A stretch of 64,000 bases of DNA from CAZYBU01 sp964645775 (GTDB taxonomy: Bacteria > Spirochaetota > UBA4802 > UBA5550). The notes below the pieces were generated by a model, which had not been told where the DNA came from, made no database searches, and was given only the letters and a program-made list of their open reading frames with translations. This document shows, one piece after another, positions 8,445 through 17,970 of this stretch (its first letter is position 1; each line of letters starts with the position of its first letter). Made by a program: the position numbers and the translations under genes. The stretch covers positions 1-64,000 of the forward strand of contig CAZYBU010000016.1 of assembly GCA_964645775.1 (NCBI GenBank), written 5' to 3'.

Positions 8445-9829
8445 AAGTGGAGTACCCTGCATTGTCAGGAGAAATAGCTGAAAGAACCGGTGGCTCGATA
8501 GTTATCGGTCCCGAAGATATCCGGGTTCAGTTTATTTCGAGTGACTCAAGAGATCTTCCTGATGGAAGCCTTTTTGTAGCGTTGAAGGGTGAACGATATG
8601 ACGGGCATGACTTTATTGATGATTTGATTTCCCGGCGTAAGGTCTCCGCGGTATTAACCATGGAAGATAAAAGGTATCCTGACTCTGAAGCTGCAATCAT
8701 TCTATGCGATGATACCCTGGCCGCCCTAGGACGTCTGGCCGCATTTCACAGAAAAAAATGCGCGGCCCGTGTGATCGCTGTTACCGGAACCAATGGGAAG
8801 ACCACGACTAAGGAACTGATCTATTCAATCCTGGCGACAACCGGGTCTTCCCACAGAAGCGAGAAAAACTATAATAATGAAATTGGGGTCCCCTTTTCGC
8901 TGTTGAGCCTTCCGGTTGACATGGAGAATTCTGTACTGGAACTTGGTATGAATCATCCGGGTGAGATTCACCGGTTATCACTCATGTCTATGCCTGATAT
9001 TGCGGTTATTACCTCCATCGGTGAAGGTCACCTTGAATTTCTCGGGACAGTGGAGGATGTTGCCAGAGCCAAGGGGGAAATACTTGACGGCATGAAACCC
9101 GGTTCTCTCCTGATATGTAATGGAGATACGGCATCCGTACCACTCGTAATGGAAATGGCCCGGGAAAAGGGCATCAGGACGATCACCTGTGGCCTGGAAG
9201 ACCAGAATGACCGAAAGCCTGACGAGTGGTCTGTAAACGAGGATGGTGTGAGTCTCGCATGGCAGGGGAGCACCTACAGTGTCCCCCTTATCGGTATTCA
9301 CAACGTTCATAATCTTTTCCTTGCTGTAATGGTGGCAGAAGAGTTGGGAATCCCGGAAGATGACAGAATTAATGGTCTTCAGGCTTTCGAAGGTGTGCCC
9401 GGCAGGGGTGGGGTCATCAAGGGAGAACAAATCATAATTGATGATACCTATAATGCCAATCCCCTATCCGTACGCTATGCCCTTCATTCCCTTAAACAGA
9501 TTTACAGGGATAAACGGCATTTTGTTGTACTTGGAGACATGCTTGAGCTGGGAGAAAACGCGGAACAGTACCATTATGAAACCGGCGCACTCTGTGGAAG
9601 ATTGGGAGTATCAGGTTTGTATCTCCTGGGTGAATTTGCTAAGAGTTATGAGAAAGGCGCCCGGGAGACAGGGATGAGCCCGGATTCCGTTCGGGTGTTT
9701 GAAAACCATGAAAGACTCTCCCGGCAGTTGGTTAATATATTGGAGCCAGGAGATGTGATTCTGGTCAAGGGGTCCCGCGGCATGGCAATGGAGAAGATAT
9801 TAGCATTTCTGAAGAAGGAGAGTAGATAG
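8441..9829 (+). CDS. murF: UDP-MurNAc-tripeptide:D-Ala-D-Ala ligase MurF
   Basis: Adds D-Ala-D-Ala to complete the UDP-MurNAc-pentapeptide. The 462-aa enzyme shows the N-terminal domain motif SSDSRDLPDGSLFVALKGERYDG, the ATP-binding GTNGKTTTKE (near residue 120), SEKNYNNEIGVPFSLL and the C-terminal DDTYNANPLS motif typical for MurF. It overlaps murE by 4 bp (ATGA), implying translational coupling. An iterated-motif copy at 8497-8506 encodes I-V-I. Confidence 0.95.
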   Translation: MKVEYPALSGEIAERTGGSIVIGPEDIRVQFISSDSRDLPDGSLFVALKGERYDGHDFIDDLISRRKVSAVLTMEDKRYPDSEAAIILCDDTLAALGRLAAFHRKKCAARVIAVTGTNGKTTTKELIYSILATTGSSHRSEKNYNNEIGVPFSLLSLPVDMENSVLELGMNHPGEIHRLSLMSMPDIAVITSIGEGHLEFLGTVEDVARAKGEILDGMKPGSLLICNGDTASVPLVMEMAREKGIRTITCGLEDQNDRKPDEWSVNEDGVSLAWQGSTYSVPLIGIHNVHNLFLAVMVAEELGIPEDDRINGLQAFEGVPGRGGVIKGEQIIIDDTYNANPLSVRYALHSLKQIYRDKRHFVVLGDMLELGENAEQYHYETGALCGRLGVSGLYLLGEFAKSYEKGARETGMSPDSVRVFENHERLSRQLVNILEPGDVILVKGSRGMAMEKILAFLKKESR

Positions 9830-10915
9830 ATGTTCTATCATTTTGTTCTGCCCCTGCAGGAGTACCTCTCCTTTCTGAGGCTCTTTCAGTATATTACATT
9901 CCGTTCCGCGTATGCTGCCCTGACTTCTCTACTGCTGGTTCTCATTTTCGGAAAACTGATAATCCTCTGGCTGCAGGGGCTTAAATTTCGGGAGGAGATC
10001 AGGGAACTGGGACCGGAAAGCCACAGGGCCAAGGCTGGAACTCCCACTATGGGTGGTGTTCTGGTAATTGGAGCGGTTCTTGTTTCCATGCTTTTCTGGG
10101 GGAATTTTTCCAGTCATTATCACCTCATTCTCCTTGGGGCGACTGTTTTTCTTACCGCTCTCGGTTTCGCAGATGATTACATCAAGACCGTATTGAAGAA
10201 AAAAGAAGGACTTCCGGCCCGTTTGAAGATGTCTGCCCAGATAGTTATCGGTTTCACCGTTGTCTTTTTGATTTATATCTTTCCTTCTGATCCTGAACAT
10301 GTGACTGATCTCTTTGTGCCCTTTATTAATGAGGCCGTTATGGATATGGGATGGGTCTGGTTGATTTTTGCCCTGGTGGTTATTGTCGGCAGTTCCAACG
10401 CGGTTAACCTGACGGACGGCCTTGACGGTCTCGCCATCGGATCGGTAATGATCGTGGCGCTTACCCTGGGGATTATGTGTTATCTGACCAGTAACGTGAA
10501 CATGGCTAATTATCTCAAAATCCCTTATATTTCGGGGGCCGCTGAACTCACGGTCTTTCTGTCCGCGGTGGTGGGGGCTTCACTCGGTTTTCTATGGTTC
10601 AACAGCAATCCTGCCACGGTCTTTATGGGGGATACCGGCTCACTTGCCCTGGGAGGCGTGGTCGGAATCGTGGCAGTCATGATAAAAAAGGAAATATTTC
10701 TATTTATTATAGGAGGGGTTTTCGTTATCGAAACCCTTTCCGTTATAATACAGGTTGTGTCATTTAAAATGAGGGGGAAACGGATCTTTAAGATGGCTCC
10801 CCTCCATCACCATTTCGAACTTTCCGGATGGCCGGAACAGAAGGTGGTTGTGAGGATGTGGATCATCGGCATCGTGCTGGCAATCCTGGGACTCAGTTCC
10901 CTTAAGATACTATGA
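9830..10915 (+). CDS. mraY: phospho-MurNAc-pentapeptide transferase MraY
   Basis: Integral membrane enzyme that makes lipid I from UDP-MurNAc-pentapeptide and undecaprenyl phosphate. The 361-aa protein has about ten membrane helices and the conserved blocks KAGTPTMGG (near residue 67), GFADDYIK (near 115, the catalytic Asp pair), NLTDGLDGLAIG (near 195) and GDTGSLALGG (near 268), plus APLHHHFE near the C-terminus. It starts directly after the murF stop. Confidence 0.97.
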   Translation: MFYHFVLPLQEYLSFLRLFQYITFRSAYAALTSLLLVLIFGKLIILWLQGLKFREEIRELGPESHRAKAGTPTMGGVLVIGAVLVSMLFWGNFSSHYHLILLGATVFLTALGFADDYIKTVLKKKEGLPARLKMSAQIVIGFTVVFLIYIFPSDPEHVTDLFVPFINEAVMDMGWVWLIFALVVIVGSSNAVNLTDGLDGLAIGSVMIVALTLGIMCYLTSNVNMANYLKIPYISGAAELTVFLSAVVGASLGFLWFNSNPATVFMGDTGSLALGGVVGIVAVMIKKEIFLFIIGGVFVIETLSVIIQVVSFKMRGKRIFKMAPLHHHFELSGWPEQKVVVRMWIIGIVLAILGLSSLKIL

Positions 10916-12297
10916 TGAACAGAAAGAACCACATAAAGGAAAAAATTCTAGTCGTGGGCCTGGGATACAGAACAGGCCTGGCTACAGCTAATTATCTGGC
11001 GAAAAGAGGGGATGGGGTAGTTGTTTCCGATAGCAAGAATCGAGAAGAACTCTCCCCCCTCATGGAAAAGCTGGAACCCTCCGTGGAGGTCGTTGCCGGC
11101 GGCCAGGAGCCGGGACTGCTGGATCGTGGTTTCGACAGGGTAATTTTAAGCCCCGGCGTCCCCACCCGAATTCCCCTCGTACAGGAGGCTCTCAGGAGGG
11201 GGGTCCCGGTAATATCTGAAATAGAGCTGGCCTGCCGAAACATGGAAGGAGATATCCTGGCTGTTACCGGAACGGATGGAAAGTCGACCACCACGGTCCT
11301 GACCGAGCACCTTCTCCGGGAATGCGGATATGATGCCTGCTCAGCTGGGAATATCGGAACCCCTCTCATTTCCCTGGCCGGTAAAACAGGTCCTTGTTCC
11401 GTGACCGTTGTTGAACTTTCATCCTATCAGCTTGAAACCATTGATACATTTCACCCTTCGGTCGCCGCCCTGTTGAACATGTCTCCGGATCACCTGGACC
11501 GGTATCCTTCCCTGGATGCCTACTACAATGCCAAGACCCGGATAGCCATGAATCAGAATGAAAAGGATGTGCTGGTGGTAAACGGGGACGATCCCGAGGT
11601 TCTGCGCAGAACGGCCGGAGTATCTTCACGCAGATGCCTGTTTTCCCTGAATGAAGGAGATGTCCAGGCATGGATTCGTGAGAACAGAGTCTATTGCATG
11701 CATAAGCATAAAGAGACAATGTTTCTACCTGTAAACGAACTGCCAATTTTAGGCCCACATAACATCCAGAATGTCCTGGCTTCACTTCTTATCTTTCTTT
11801 CCCTGGTGGAACGCCGGGGAGACTCTTTCTCAATTGAACGTGTCCGTTCAGCCCTGAAGAGTTTTCAGGGGCTTCCCCACAGGATGGAGAAGGTTGGAGA
11901 GGTAAAGGGCCGTCTCTTTATAAACGATTCCAAGGCCACGACCGTTAACGCCACTTCCATGGCCCTTCAGGGACTGGAAAAGGTGGTTCTTTTGGCGGGA
12001 GGAGAGACCAAGGGAGATGATTACACCCGGCTGGTCTCTTCCATGAAAGGAAAAGTGAGGTCTGTGGTCCTTATGGGAGATGAACAGGAATACTTCCGGG
12101 AGGTTTTTTCATCCTTTAACACGCTGAGTTCTTCCGGTATGGAGGATGCCGTACGTCTGGCCTTTGACGTTTCCAGGAGCGGCGACGCTATTCTCCTTTC
12201 ACCCGCCTGTGCCTCCTTTGACTGGTTTTCAGGTTTTGAGGAGAGGGGAGACGCCTTCCGAAAGGCTGTCGGACATTTACAGGAGGGGACAAACTGA
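10912..12297 (+). CDS. murD: UDP-MurNAc-L-alanine:D-glutamate ligase MurD
   Basis: Cytoplasmic ligase adding D-Glu. The 461-aa protein has an N-terminal Rossmann domain (LVVGLGYRTGLATA), the P-loop GTDGKSTTT near residue 123, NMSPDHLDRY, and the C-terminal domain with NDSKATTVNAT and SPACASFDWFSGFEERGD, all diagnostic for MurD. It overlaps mraY by 4 bp. In the N-terminal motif, RTGLA replaces the more usual KSG/RSG version. Confidence 0.96.
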   Translation: MMNRKNHIKEKILVVGLGYRTGLATANYLAKRGDGVVVSDSKNREELSPLMEKLEPSVEVVAGGQEPGLLDRGFDRVILSPGVPTRIPLVQEALRRGVPVISEIELACRNMEGDILAVTGTDGKSTTTVLTEHLLRECGYDACSAGNIGTPLISLAGKTGPCSVTVVELSSYQLETIDTFHPSVAALLNMSPDHLDRYPSLDAYYNAKTRIAMNQNEKDVLVVNGDDPEVLRRTAGVSSRRCLFSLNEGDVQAWIRENRVYCMHKHKETMFLPVNELPILGPHNIQNVLASLLIFLSLVERRGDSFSIERVRSALKSFQGLPHRMEKVGEVKGRLFINDSKATTVNATSMALQGLEKVVLLAGGETKGDDYTRLVSSMKGKVRSVVLMGDEQEYFREVFSSFNTLSSSGMEDAVRLAFDVSRSGDAILLSPACASFDWFSGFEERGDAFRKAVGHLQEGTN

Positions 12298-13451
12298 TGG
12301 ATATCAGGTCCCTCATAGATACCCGGAGAAGAGGAGAGCCGGACCCTATTCTATTCATGGCGGTCTTTCTGTTGACCGGTCTCGGTATTGCCATGAGTTT
12401 CAGCGCCAGCGCCGTGCTGGCCCAGGATATGTACGGTGATGCCCTCTATTTTTTGAAGAGGCAGCTGGTCTGGTTCGGCCTGGGTATGGTCCTGATGATC
12501 CTTCTGCAATATATTGACTATCGGATATACGCCCATTACACCAAGCTTATGCTGCTGTTTTCTTTTCTTTTTCTAATTATTGTCATGATACCTGGAATCG
12601 GTTCCGCGGCAAAGGGGACCAGTCGCTGGATATCCCTGGGGCCGGCCAATATTCAGCCATCGGAGCTTGTTAAGATCATTATGGTCATATACCTGGTCAA
12701 GGTTTTCTCTTCTGAAGTGGGCCCCAATCCGGTTGTGCAGCTCCTGATTCCGGTACTTGTCCTGGCCGCGGCCTTTATTCTCATCATGTTGCAGCCCGAT
12801 TTCGGAACGGCAATGGAACTCCTGTTTGTTTCCGGTATCATCCTCTTTGTTTCAGGATTCCCTCTCCTCTACCTTCTTTCTCTCGGGGTGATAAGCATTC
12901 CTACATTTTATCTGCTTATCTATCAGGTAGATTACAGGAGGGAACGGATACTTGGATTCCTGGACCCCTGGGGAGACCGATTTGGCAAGGGGTATCATGT
13001 CATCCAGTCTTTCATCGCGTTTCGTAAGGGTGAGCTCTTTGGAACCGGTCTGGGGCTCGGCACTCAGAAGATCCGGCGCCTGCCGGAACCGCACACGGAT
13101 TTCATTTATGCCGTAATTGCTGAGGAGACCGGCCTTCTGGGGACCCTTTTTGTCCTTCTCCTGTACATGGTCCTGTTCTGGAGGGGGATAGTTATCGGTC
13201 TTGCCGCGCCGGATCATTTTGGAAAGCTCCTGGCCATCGGATTAACACTCCTGATTGTTGTGCAGGCATTTGTCAACATCGGTGTTGTATCTGGCGCACT
13301 TCCCACGACCGGCATCCCCCTTCCCTTTATAAGCTACGGAGGCTCCTCTCTCCTTTCCAATATGGCCGCCGCCGGCATACTTTTAAATATATCCCGGTAC
13401 AGGGAAGCGGCCATGGAGGGGATACAACTTTCCGAGGAGGCCTGGTCATGA
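12297..13451 (+). CDS. ftsW: SEDS peptidoglycan glycosyltransferase FtsW
   Basis: Septal glycan polymerase of the SEDS family. The 384-aa protein has about ten membrane helices and the family blocks GSAAKGTSRWISLGPANIQP, LQPDFGTA, the extracellular loop RILGFLDPWGD...GYHVIQS, LPEPHTDFIYAVIAEETG and the C-terminal PLPFISYGGSSLLSNM. The catalytic Asp of SEDS proteins is in the LEPHTDF-type loop. Position inside the dcw cluster supports FtsW rather than RodA. Its usual partner, the class B PBP FtsI, is not encoded in this window. A copy of the iterated motif lies at 13187-13196. Confidence 0.95.
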   Translation: MDIRSLIDTRRRGEPDPILFMAVFLLTGLGIAMSFSASAVLAQDMYGDALYFLKRQLVWFGLGMVLMILLQYIDYRIYAHYTKLMLLFSFLFLIIVMIPGIGSAAKGTSRWISLGPANIQPSELVKIIMVIYLVKVFSSEVGPNPVVQLLIPVLVLAAAFILIMLQPDFGTAMELLFVSGIILFVSGFPLLYLLSLGVISIPTFYLLIYQVDYRRERILGFLDPWGDRFGKGYHVIQSFIAFRKGELFGTGLGLGTQKIRRLPEPHTDFIYAVIAEETGLLGTLFVLLLYMVLFWRGIVIGLAAPDHFGKLLAIGLTLLIVVQAFVNIGVVSGALPTTGIPLPFISYGGSSLLSNMAAAGILLNISRYREAAMEGIQLSEEAWS

Positions 13452-14578
13452 AAGGGACGATAGTTATCGCCGGGGGCGGCACTGGAGGGCATATCGCTCC
13501 CGGAATCGCGGTTTACGAGGCCCTCAGGGAGAAGGAAGTGCGGGTTTTTTACATTGCAGCCTTCCGGGACCGGAGATTTCCCCTTCTCTCGGAGATTGAC
13601 CGGGACGACCTCTACTTCTATCGGGGACCCGCGTTGAAAAAAAATCCTCTGCTTCTGGCAGGTTTCATTTTCGGGTTTGCTACTTCTCTGGTCCGTTCTT
13701 TATTCTTTTTTAAGAGAAGAGATACCCGGGCTGTCATCGGGATGGGAGGATACGTCTCTGTCCCGGCTCTTTTGGCGGCTCGGATGATGAAGATACCGGT
13801 GTACCTCTGCGAGCAGAATACGGTCCCCGGGAGAGTAACCCGTCTTTTTGAAAAAAGCGCTCGCAGAATTTACGCGACCTTCGAAGAGAGTAGGGAGTAC
13901 CTGAAAACAGAGGAAAGGGATATTATTATTGCCGGGAATCCTCTGAGACGGCGGATACGGAAGGAAGTAAACCGTCGGGCAGCCAGGCAGCATTTTAACA
14001 TGTCCCACGTAAAGACCGTTGTTCTGGTGATTGGAGGCAGCCAGGGAGCCGTGGGTGTGAATGAGCTGGTAGTGGAATTGAAACGCAATTATCCGGGAAG
14101 GTTCCGGGAGGTGGGTTTTATCTGGATAACCGGGACCTTCTCCTATGAACGTTTCAGGGAAGAGGCGCAGAAGGACATGCGGGCAGGTTCTATTTACCTG
14201 GCCCCTTTTGTTGAGGAGATGGCCGCCGCATACAGCGCGGCGGACCTGGCCATAAGCCGCTCCGGTGCGGGTGTTATGGCGGAACTGGCGGCGGCCGGGC
14301 TCCCTTCCATTCTGGTTCCCCTTCCCGGATCGGCCGGGAATCACCAGGAACTGAACGCCCAATCCTTCGAGCGAAAGGGGGCAGCGGTTATGGTTCGCCA
14401 GGACCAGGCAGTCGCAGGGAATGTGGCCCAGGCCCTCTTCTCTCTCATCGGGAATGAGCGTCGCAGAAAGGAGATGGCCGGGAGAATCCGTGAATGCGCA
14501 CGGCCGGACGCGGGACAGGTTATCGCTATGGACCTTCTCGCGACACTGGAAGAAGATACTGGAGAGAATAAAGGATAG
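13448..14578 (+). CDS. murG: UDP-GlcNAc:lipid I N-acetylglucosaminyltransferase MurG
   Basis: Peripheral membrane GT28 glycosyltransferase that converts lipid I to lipid II. The 376-aa protein has the N-terminal glycine-rich loop AGGGTGGHIAPG, the second loop GMGGYVSVPALLAA, GGSQGAVGVNE (near residue 195) and the C-terminal donor-site motif ISRSGAGVMAELAAAGLPSI...HQELNA. It overlaps ftsW by 4 bp. The iterated motif at 13459-13468 overlaps the first codons (T-I-V-I-A). Confidence 0.96.
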   Translation: MKGTIVIAGGGTGGHIAPGIAVYEALREKEVRVFYIAAFRDRRFPLLSEIDRDDLYFYRGPALKKNPLLLAGFIFGFATSLVRSLFFFKRRDTRAVIGMGGYVSVPALLAARMMKIPVYLCEQNTVPGRVTRLFEKSARRIYATFEESREYLKTEERDIIIAGNPLRRRIRKEVNRRAARQHFNMSHVKTVVLVIGGSQGAVGVNELVVELKRNYPGRFREVGFIWITGTFSYERFREEAQKDMRAGSIYLAPFVEEMAAAYSAADLAISRSGAGVMAELAAAGLPSILVPLPGSAGNHQELNAQSFERKGAAVMVRQDQAVAGNVAQALFSLIGNERRRKEMAGRIRECARPDAGQVIAMDLLATLEEDTGENKG

Positions 14579-14582
14579 TTAC

Positions 14583-15956
14583 GTGTTTAGAAAGTCGAAG
14601 AAAATGCATTTCATCGGGATCGGAGGGATCGGCATGAGCGGGATAGCCGGGATCCTCATCGATCTGGGGTACGAGGTTTCCGGTTCAGATCTGAAGGAAT
14701 CCGAAACAACCATGCTTCTGCGGAAGGCGGGCGCGGAAGTCTTTATAGGTCATTATCCATCCAACATCAAGGATTATCACGTTGTTGTCACCTCCTCGGC
14801 CATCGATCCGGCCAATCCGGAGATAATCGAGGCCCGGAAGAGGAACATTCCCATTATCCATCGGTCCGAGATGCTGGCCGAGCTGGTCCGCATGAAGTAC
14901 GGGATCGGCGTGGCGGGCACCCATGGAAAGACCACCACATCCTCGCTTCTTGCCTATGTCCTGGATCAGGGGGCCCTGAATCCGACGGCCGTAATTGGAG
15001 GTAAAGTTTTTAATTTTGGTTCTAACGCCCGGCACGGAGACGGAGAATACATGGTATTTGAGGCGGACGAGTCCGACGGCAGTTTCCTCAAACTGCTCCC
15101 CACCATCGGGGTTGTCACAAATATCGACGCCGACCATCTTGACCATTACGGTTACTTCGAGGGATTAAAGGACGCTTTCTTGCAGTACATGAACAGTATC
15201 CCCTTTTACGGCTATTCCGTGATCTGCATAGATGATCCGGTTATCCGGGAACTGGTGCCCAGGATCGATCGACCTTTCGTCACCTATGGACTTTCAGAGG
15301 ATGCCGAAGTGCGGGCCGTAAATCTCAGAAGGGAGGATGGACATTCCAGATTTGAAGTGGTTCACAATGGCGATAATTTCGGTGTTTTCACCCTCGGACT
15401 CCTCGGGCAGCATAACGTGGTTAACTCCCTGGCTGTTCTTACCGTGGCTCATGAACTGGGTATCAGTATGGAAGAGATACGGGAGTCTCTGGCCAGTTTC
15501 CAGGGAGTGGGCCGGCGCATGGAACGGATCGGAGAGGAAGGTGGTATTACCGTCTATGATGATTACGGCCACCATCCTACTGAGATACAGGCCACGGTTT
15601 CAGCGATTTCCGGGCTGGACAAAAGGGTCCTGGTGGTGTTTCAGCCCCACAGATACAGCCGGACCAAACTCCTATGGGACGAGTTCGGACAGTCCTTTAC
15701 CCGGGCGGACAGGGTCTTTATAACGAATATTTACCCGGCTGGAGAAAAGCCGATTGAAGGCGTGGATTCATCTCTTATCATAGAGTCGATAAAACGGCAT
15801 GAGGTCAGGGACGCTATGCTTGTTGAACGTTTCGAGGATATCGTCCCCATGGTATTGAATGAGGCCCGGGAGGGGGATGTTGTCCTGACACTCGGGGCCG
15901 GTGATATCTACAGGGTGGGTCCCATGATTATTGAAGGCCTGAAGGAGAAGAGATGA
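14583..15956 (+). CDS. murC: UDP-MurNAc:L-alanine ligase MurC
   Basis: Adds the first amino acid to UDP-MurNAc. The 457-aa protein starts at GTG 14583, with AAAGGA 7 bp upstream, five bases after the murG stop; longer reading starts lie inside murG and are unlikely. It shows HFIGIGGIGMSGIA, SGSDLKES, the P-loop GTHGKTTTS (near residue 115), FEADESDGSFL, DDYGHHPTEI and QPHRYSRT, all MurC-specific. It is not fused to MurB or Ddl, unlike MurC in some bacteria, and neither gene follows it here. Confidence 0.96.
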   Translation: MFRKSKKMHFIGIGGIGMSGIAGILIDLGYEVSGSDLKESETTMLLRKAGAEVFIGHYPSNIKDYHVVVTSSAIDPANPEIIEARKRNIPIIHRSEMLAELVRMKYGIGVAGTHGKTTTSSLLAYVLDQGALNPTAVIGGKVFNFGSNARHGDGEYMVFEADESDGSFLKLLPTIGVVTNIDADHLDHYGYFEGLKDAFLQYMNSIPFYGYSVICIDDPVIRELVPRIDRPFVTYGLSEDAEVRAVNLRREDGHSRFEVVHNGDNFGVFTLGLLGQHNVVNSLAVLTVAHELGISMEEIRESLASFQGVGRRMERIGEEGGITVYDDYGHHPTEIQATVSAISGLDKRVLVVFQPHRYSRTKLLWDEFGQSFTRADRVFITNIYPAGEKPIEGVDSSLIIESIKRHEVRDAMLVERFEDIVPMVLNEAREGDVVLTLGAGDIYRVGPMIIEGLKEKR

Positions 15957-16642
15957 GAGTTGTTCCTGTCATTATAACGGCATTACTTTTTATGGAAACT
16001 GCCGCCATCGCCGGGCAGGTGACCCTTTCATCCATAGGGTTTTCCGGGCTTGAACATCTTGATAAATATGCCCTGGTGAAAGGTCTTGTATACCGTAAAG
16101 GAAGTTCTATTATTCTAAAGAGAGAAAAGCTGGAGGACAGGCTTTCGAACCATCCCCTCATCCTTTCACATGAGATGGAGATCAAAAAGGGCAGGATGAA
16201 CATCCGGGTAAAGGAACGTTCCGTCATGATGCGAGTACTCCTGTACAGGGGTAATGAAAGCCTCACCTTTGAAGTGGATAACAAGTACCGGGTCATCGCC
16301 AGGGGACGGCTCTACAGCCAGAACACGCCCCTGGTTATCCTGAGAGAGAGGGAAGGGAAGAGTGTCTCGCGCCGGCTCAAAGGGATCTTTACTATTATTC
16401 ACGCCCTTGAGAGCCGATATCCAGAAATGTACGGGGAGCTTGCGGAAATCCGACTCATTGATCATGACCGTGTCGTCTGCAGGCTTCGAAACCGGGAAAC
16501 CAGGTATTCCTGTGAATTGAGTTACGGTGATTTTATGCGCCTGACCTGGCTTGCCGGCTATATTGACAGCAGGGAGAAGAATGCGGTGAAGGCGGTCATC
16601 GATAACGATATGGCGATACTTAATCTCCGGGGGGACCGGTAA
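15953..16642 (+). CDS. ftsQ: FtsQ/DivIB-like division protein
   Basis: 229-aa protein between murC and ftsA, the ftsQ position, overlapping murC by 4 bp and ftsA by 1 bp. A single N-terminal hydrophobic segment (residues 2-19) is followed by a POTRA-like stretch (SIGFSGLEHLDKYALVKGL...REKLEDRLSNHPLIL) and an FtsQ-type domain. The very short cytoplasmic end and the AIAGQ sequence after the helix resemble a cleavable signal peptide, so membrane anchoring is less clear than in standard FtsQ. The call depends mainly on position and the POTRA pattern. Confidence 0.7.
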   Translation: MRVVPVIITALLFMETAAIAGQVTLSSIGFSGLEHLDKYALVKGLVYRKGSSIILKREKLEDRLSNHPLILSHEMEIKKGRMNIRVKERSVMMRVLLYRGNESLTFEVDNKYRVIARGRLYSQNTPLVILREREGKSVSRRLKGIFTIIHALESRYPEMYGELAEIRLIDHDRVVCRLRNRETRYSCELSYGDFMRLTWLAGYIDSREKNAVKAVIDNDMAILNLRGDR

Positions 16643-17862
16643 TGGACGATATCATTGTAGGACTGGACATTGGGACTACCAAGACCTGCGCGGTTATCGG
16701 GTTCCAGAACGAAAATGGTCAGACCGAGGTGGCTGGTGTCGGAGTGACCCCTTCAAGGGGTCTGAAAAACGGTATTATCGTTAATATTGATAATACCGCA
16801 ACTTCTATCGCCAAGGCCGTGGAGGATGCTGAACTCATGGCCGGGCACGAGGTCAGCTCTGTCTTTGTAGGGGTGAGTGGAGAGCATGTGAAGGGAGAGA
16901 ATTCCCGCGGCGTTGTGGCCATATCGAACCGCAACCGTACCATTACCGCCACGGAAGTCAAGCGTGTCATCGAGGCGGCCCAGGCCGTGGTTATCCCGGT
17001 GGATCGGGAAATTATGCACGTACTCTCCCGGGAGTTCAGCGTGGACGATCAGACAGGCATAAAAGATCCCATCGGAATGAGTGGTGTCCGCCTGGAAGCT
17101 GAGGTCCATATCGTTACAGGCGCCGCCACCAGCATTCAGAATATTATAAAGGCCGTGGGTAAGGGCGGTTTTCAGTACCAGGACGTTGTCTTCAATCCCC
17201 TGGCCTCGGCCGAAGCTGTCCTCTCCAGGGATGAACAGGAACTGGGGGTCTGCCTTGTGGATATAGGAGGAGGAACAACGGACATCCTCGTCTACCTGGA
17301 AGGAGGAGTGGCCTATTCCAGGGTCATCGGCATCGGAGGAATTCACGTCACAAACGATATCTCCATTGGATTGAGGACTCCCTTTGAGGCGGCCGAGATG
17401 ATTAAAAAGAAAAACGGCTGCGCGGTCCTGGATCTGGTGGACGCCTCGGAGATGGTGGAAGTCCCCTCCGTGGGCGGAAGGGCTCCCAGGAGGCTTTTTC
17501 GGCAGGAGCTGGCTCAGATCATCGGCCCCCGCATGACGGAAATCATGGAACTGGTGGAGAATGAACTGATCAGGAGCGGCAAGAAGGATATGCTGGCCGC
17601 CGGTATCGTGCTTACCGGTGGCGGGAGCATGATGGAAGGATCCGTGGAAGCGGCGGAACGGGTCTTTAACATGCCGGTTCGTGTCGGTGTACCCAGGGAT
17701 GTTGTGGGGCTGAAGGATGTGGTATCCACTCCCCAGTACGCAAATGGTGTAGGACTCTTGAAATATGGTACCCGCATGAGCAGGTTCCGGGGCCGAAGAT
17801 TCGACCGGAAGGGAGATGGTCTCTTCGGGAGGCTCAAGAAGTGGCTGGAGGAGTATTTATAA
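16642..17862 (+). CDS. ftsA: cell division protein FtsA
   Basis: Actin-like ATPase that tethers FtsZ to the membrane. The 406-aa protein has the phosphate 1 motif VGLDIGTTKTCAVIG, a 1C domain with GVSGEHVKG, the phosphate 2 motif VDIGGGTTDILVY (near residue 205) and the adenosine motif VLTGGGSMM. It ends in an amphipathic helix, LFGRLKKWLEEYL, that serves as membrane-targeting sequence in FtsA. It overlaps ftsQ by one base. Confidence 0.97.
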   Translation: MDDIIVGLDIGTTKTCAVIGFQNENGQTEVAGVGVTPSRGLKNGIIVNIDNTATSIAKAVEDAELMAGHEVSSVFVGVSGEHVKGENSRGVVAISNRNRTITATEVKRVIEAAQAVVIPVDREIMHVLSREFSVDDQTGIKDPIGMSGVRLEAEVHIVTGAATSIQNIIKAVGKGGFQYQDVVFNPLASAEAVLSRDEQELGVCLVDIGGGTTDILVYLEGGVAYSRVIGIGGIHVTNDISIGLRTPFEAAEMIKKKNGCAVLDLVDASEMVEVPSVGGRAPRRLFRQELAQIIGPRMTEIMELVENELIRSGKKDMLAAGIVLTGGGSMMEGSVEAAERVFNMPVRVGVPRDVVGLKDVVSTPQYANGVGLLKYGTRMSRFRGRRFDRKGDGLFGRLKKWLEEYL

Positions 17863-17928
17863 AAGGGATGGCACCATGTCGCTGTTCCGCATTTTTTATA
17901 TCGTGTATATGAAAATTAATTGTAATGA

Positions 17929-17957
17929 GACATAATATGTCTTAATGTGACATAACA
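17929..17957 (+). promoter_or_regulatory. tandem dyads in front of ftsZ
   Basis: The ftsA-ftsZ gap (17863-17970) is AT-rich. It contains a perfect dyad, GACATA-A-TATGTC (17929-17941), followed 20 bp later by a second unit, ATGTGACATAAC, with GACATAA at 17949-17955. The sites lie 15-40 bp before the ftsZ start. They could be operators of a separate ftsZ promoter. No clear -35/-10 pair was identified. Confidence 0.4.
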
Positions 17958-17970
17958 ACTGGGAGGGATT

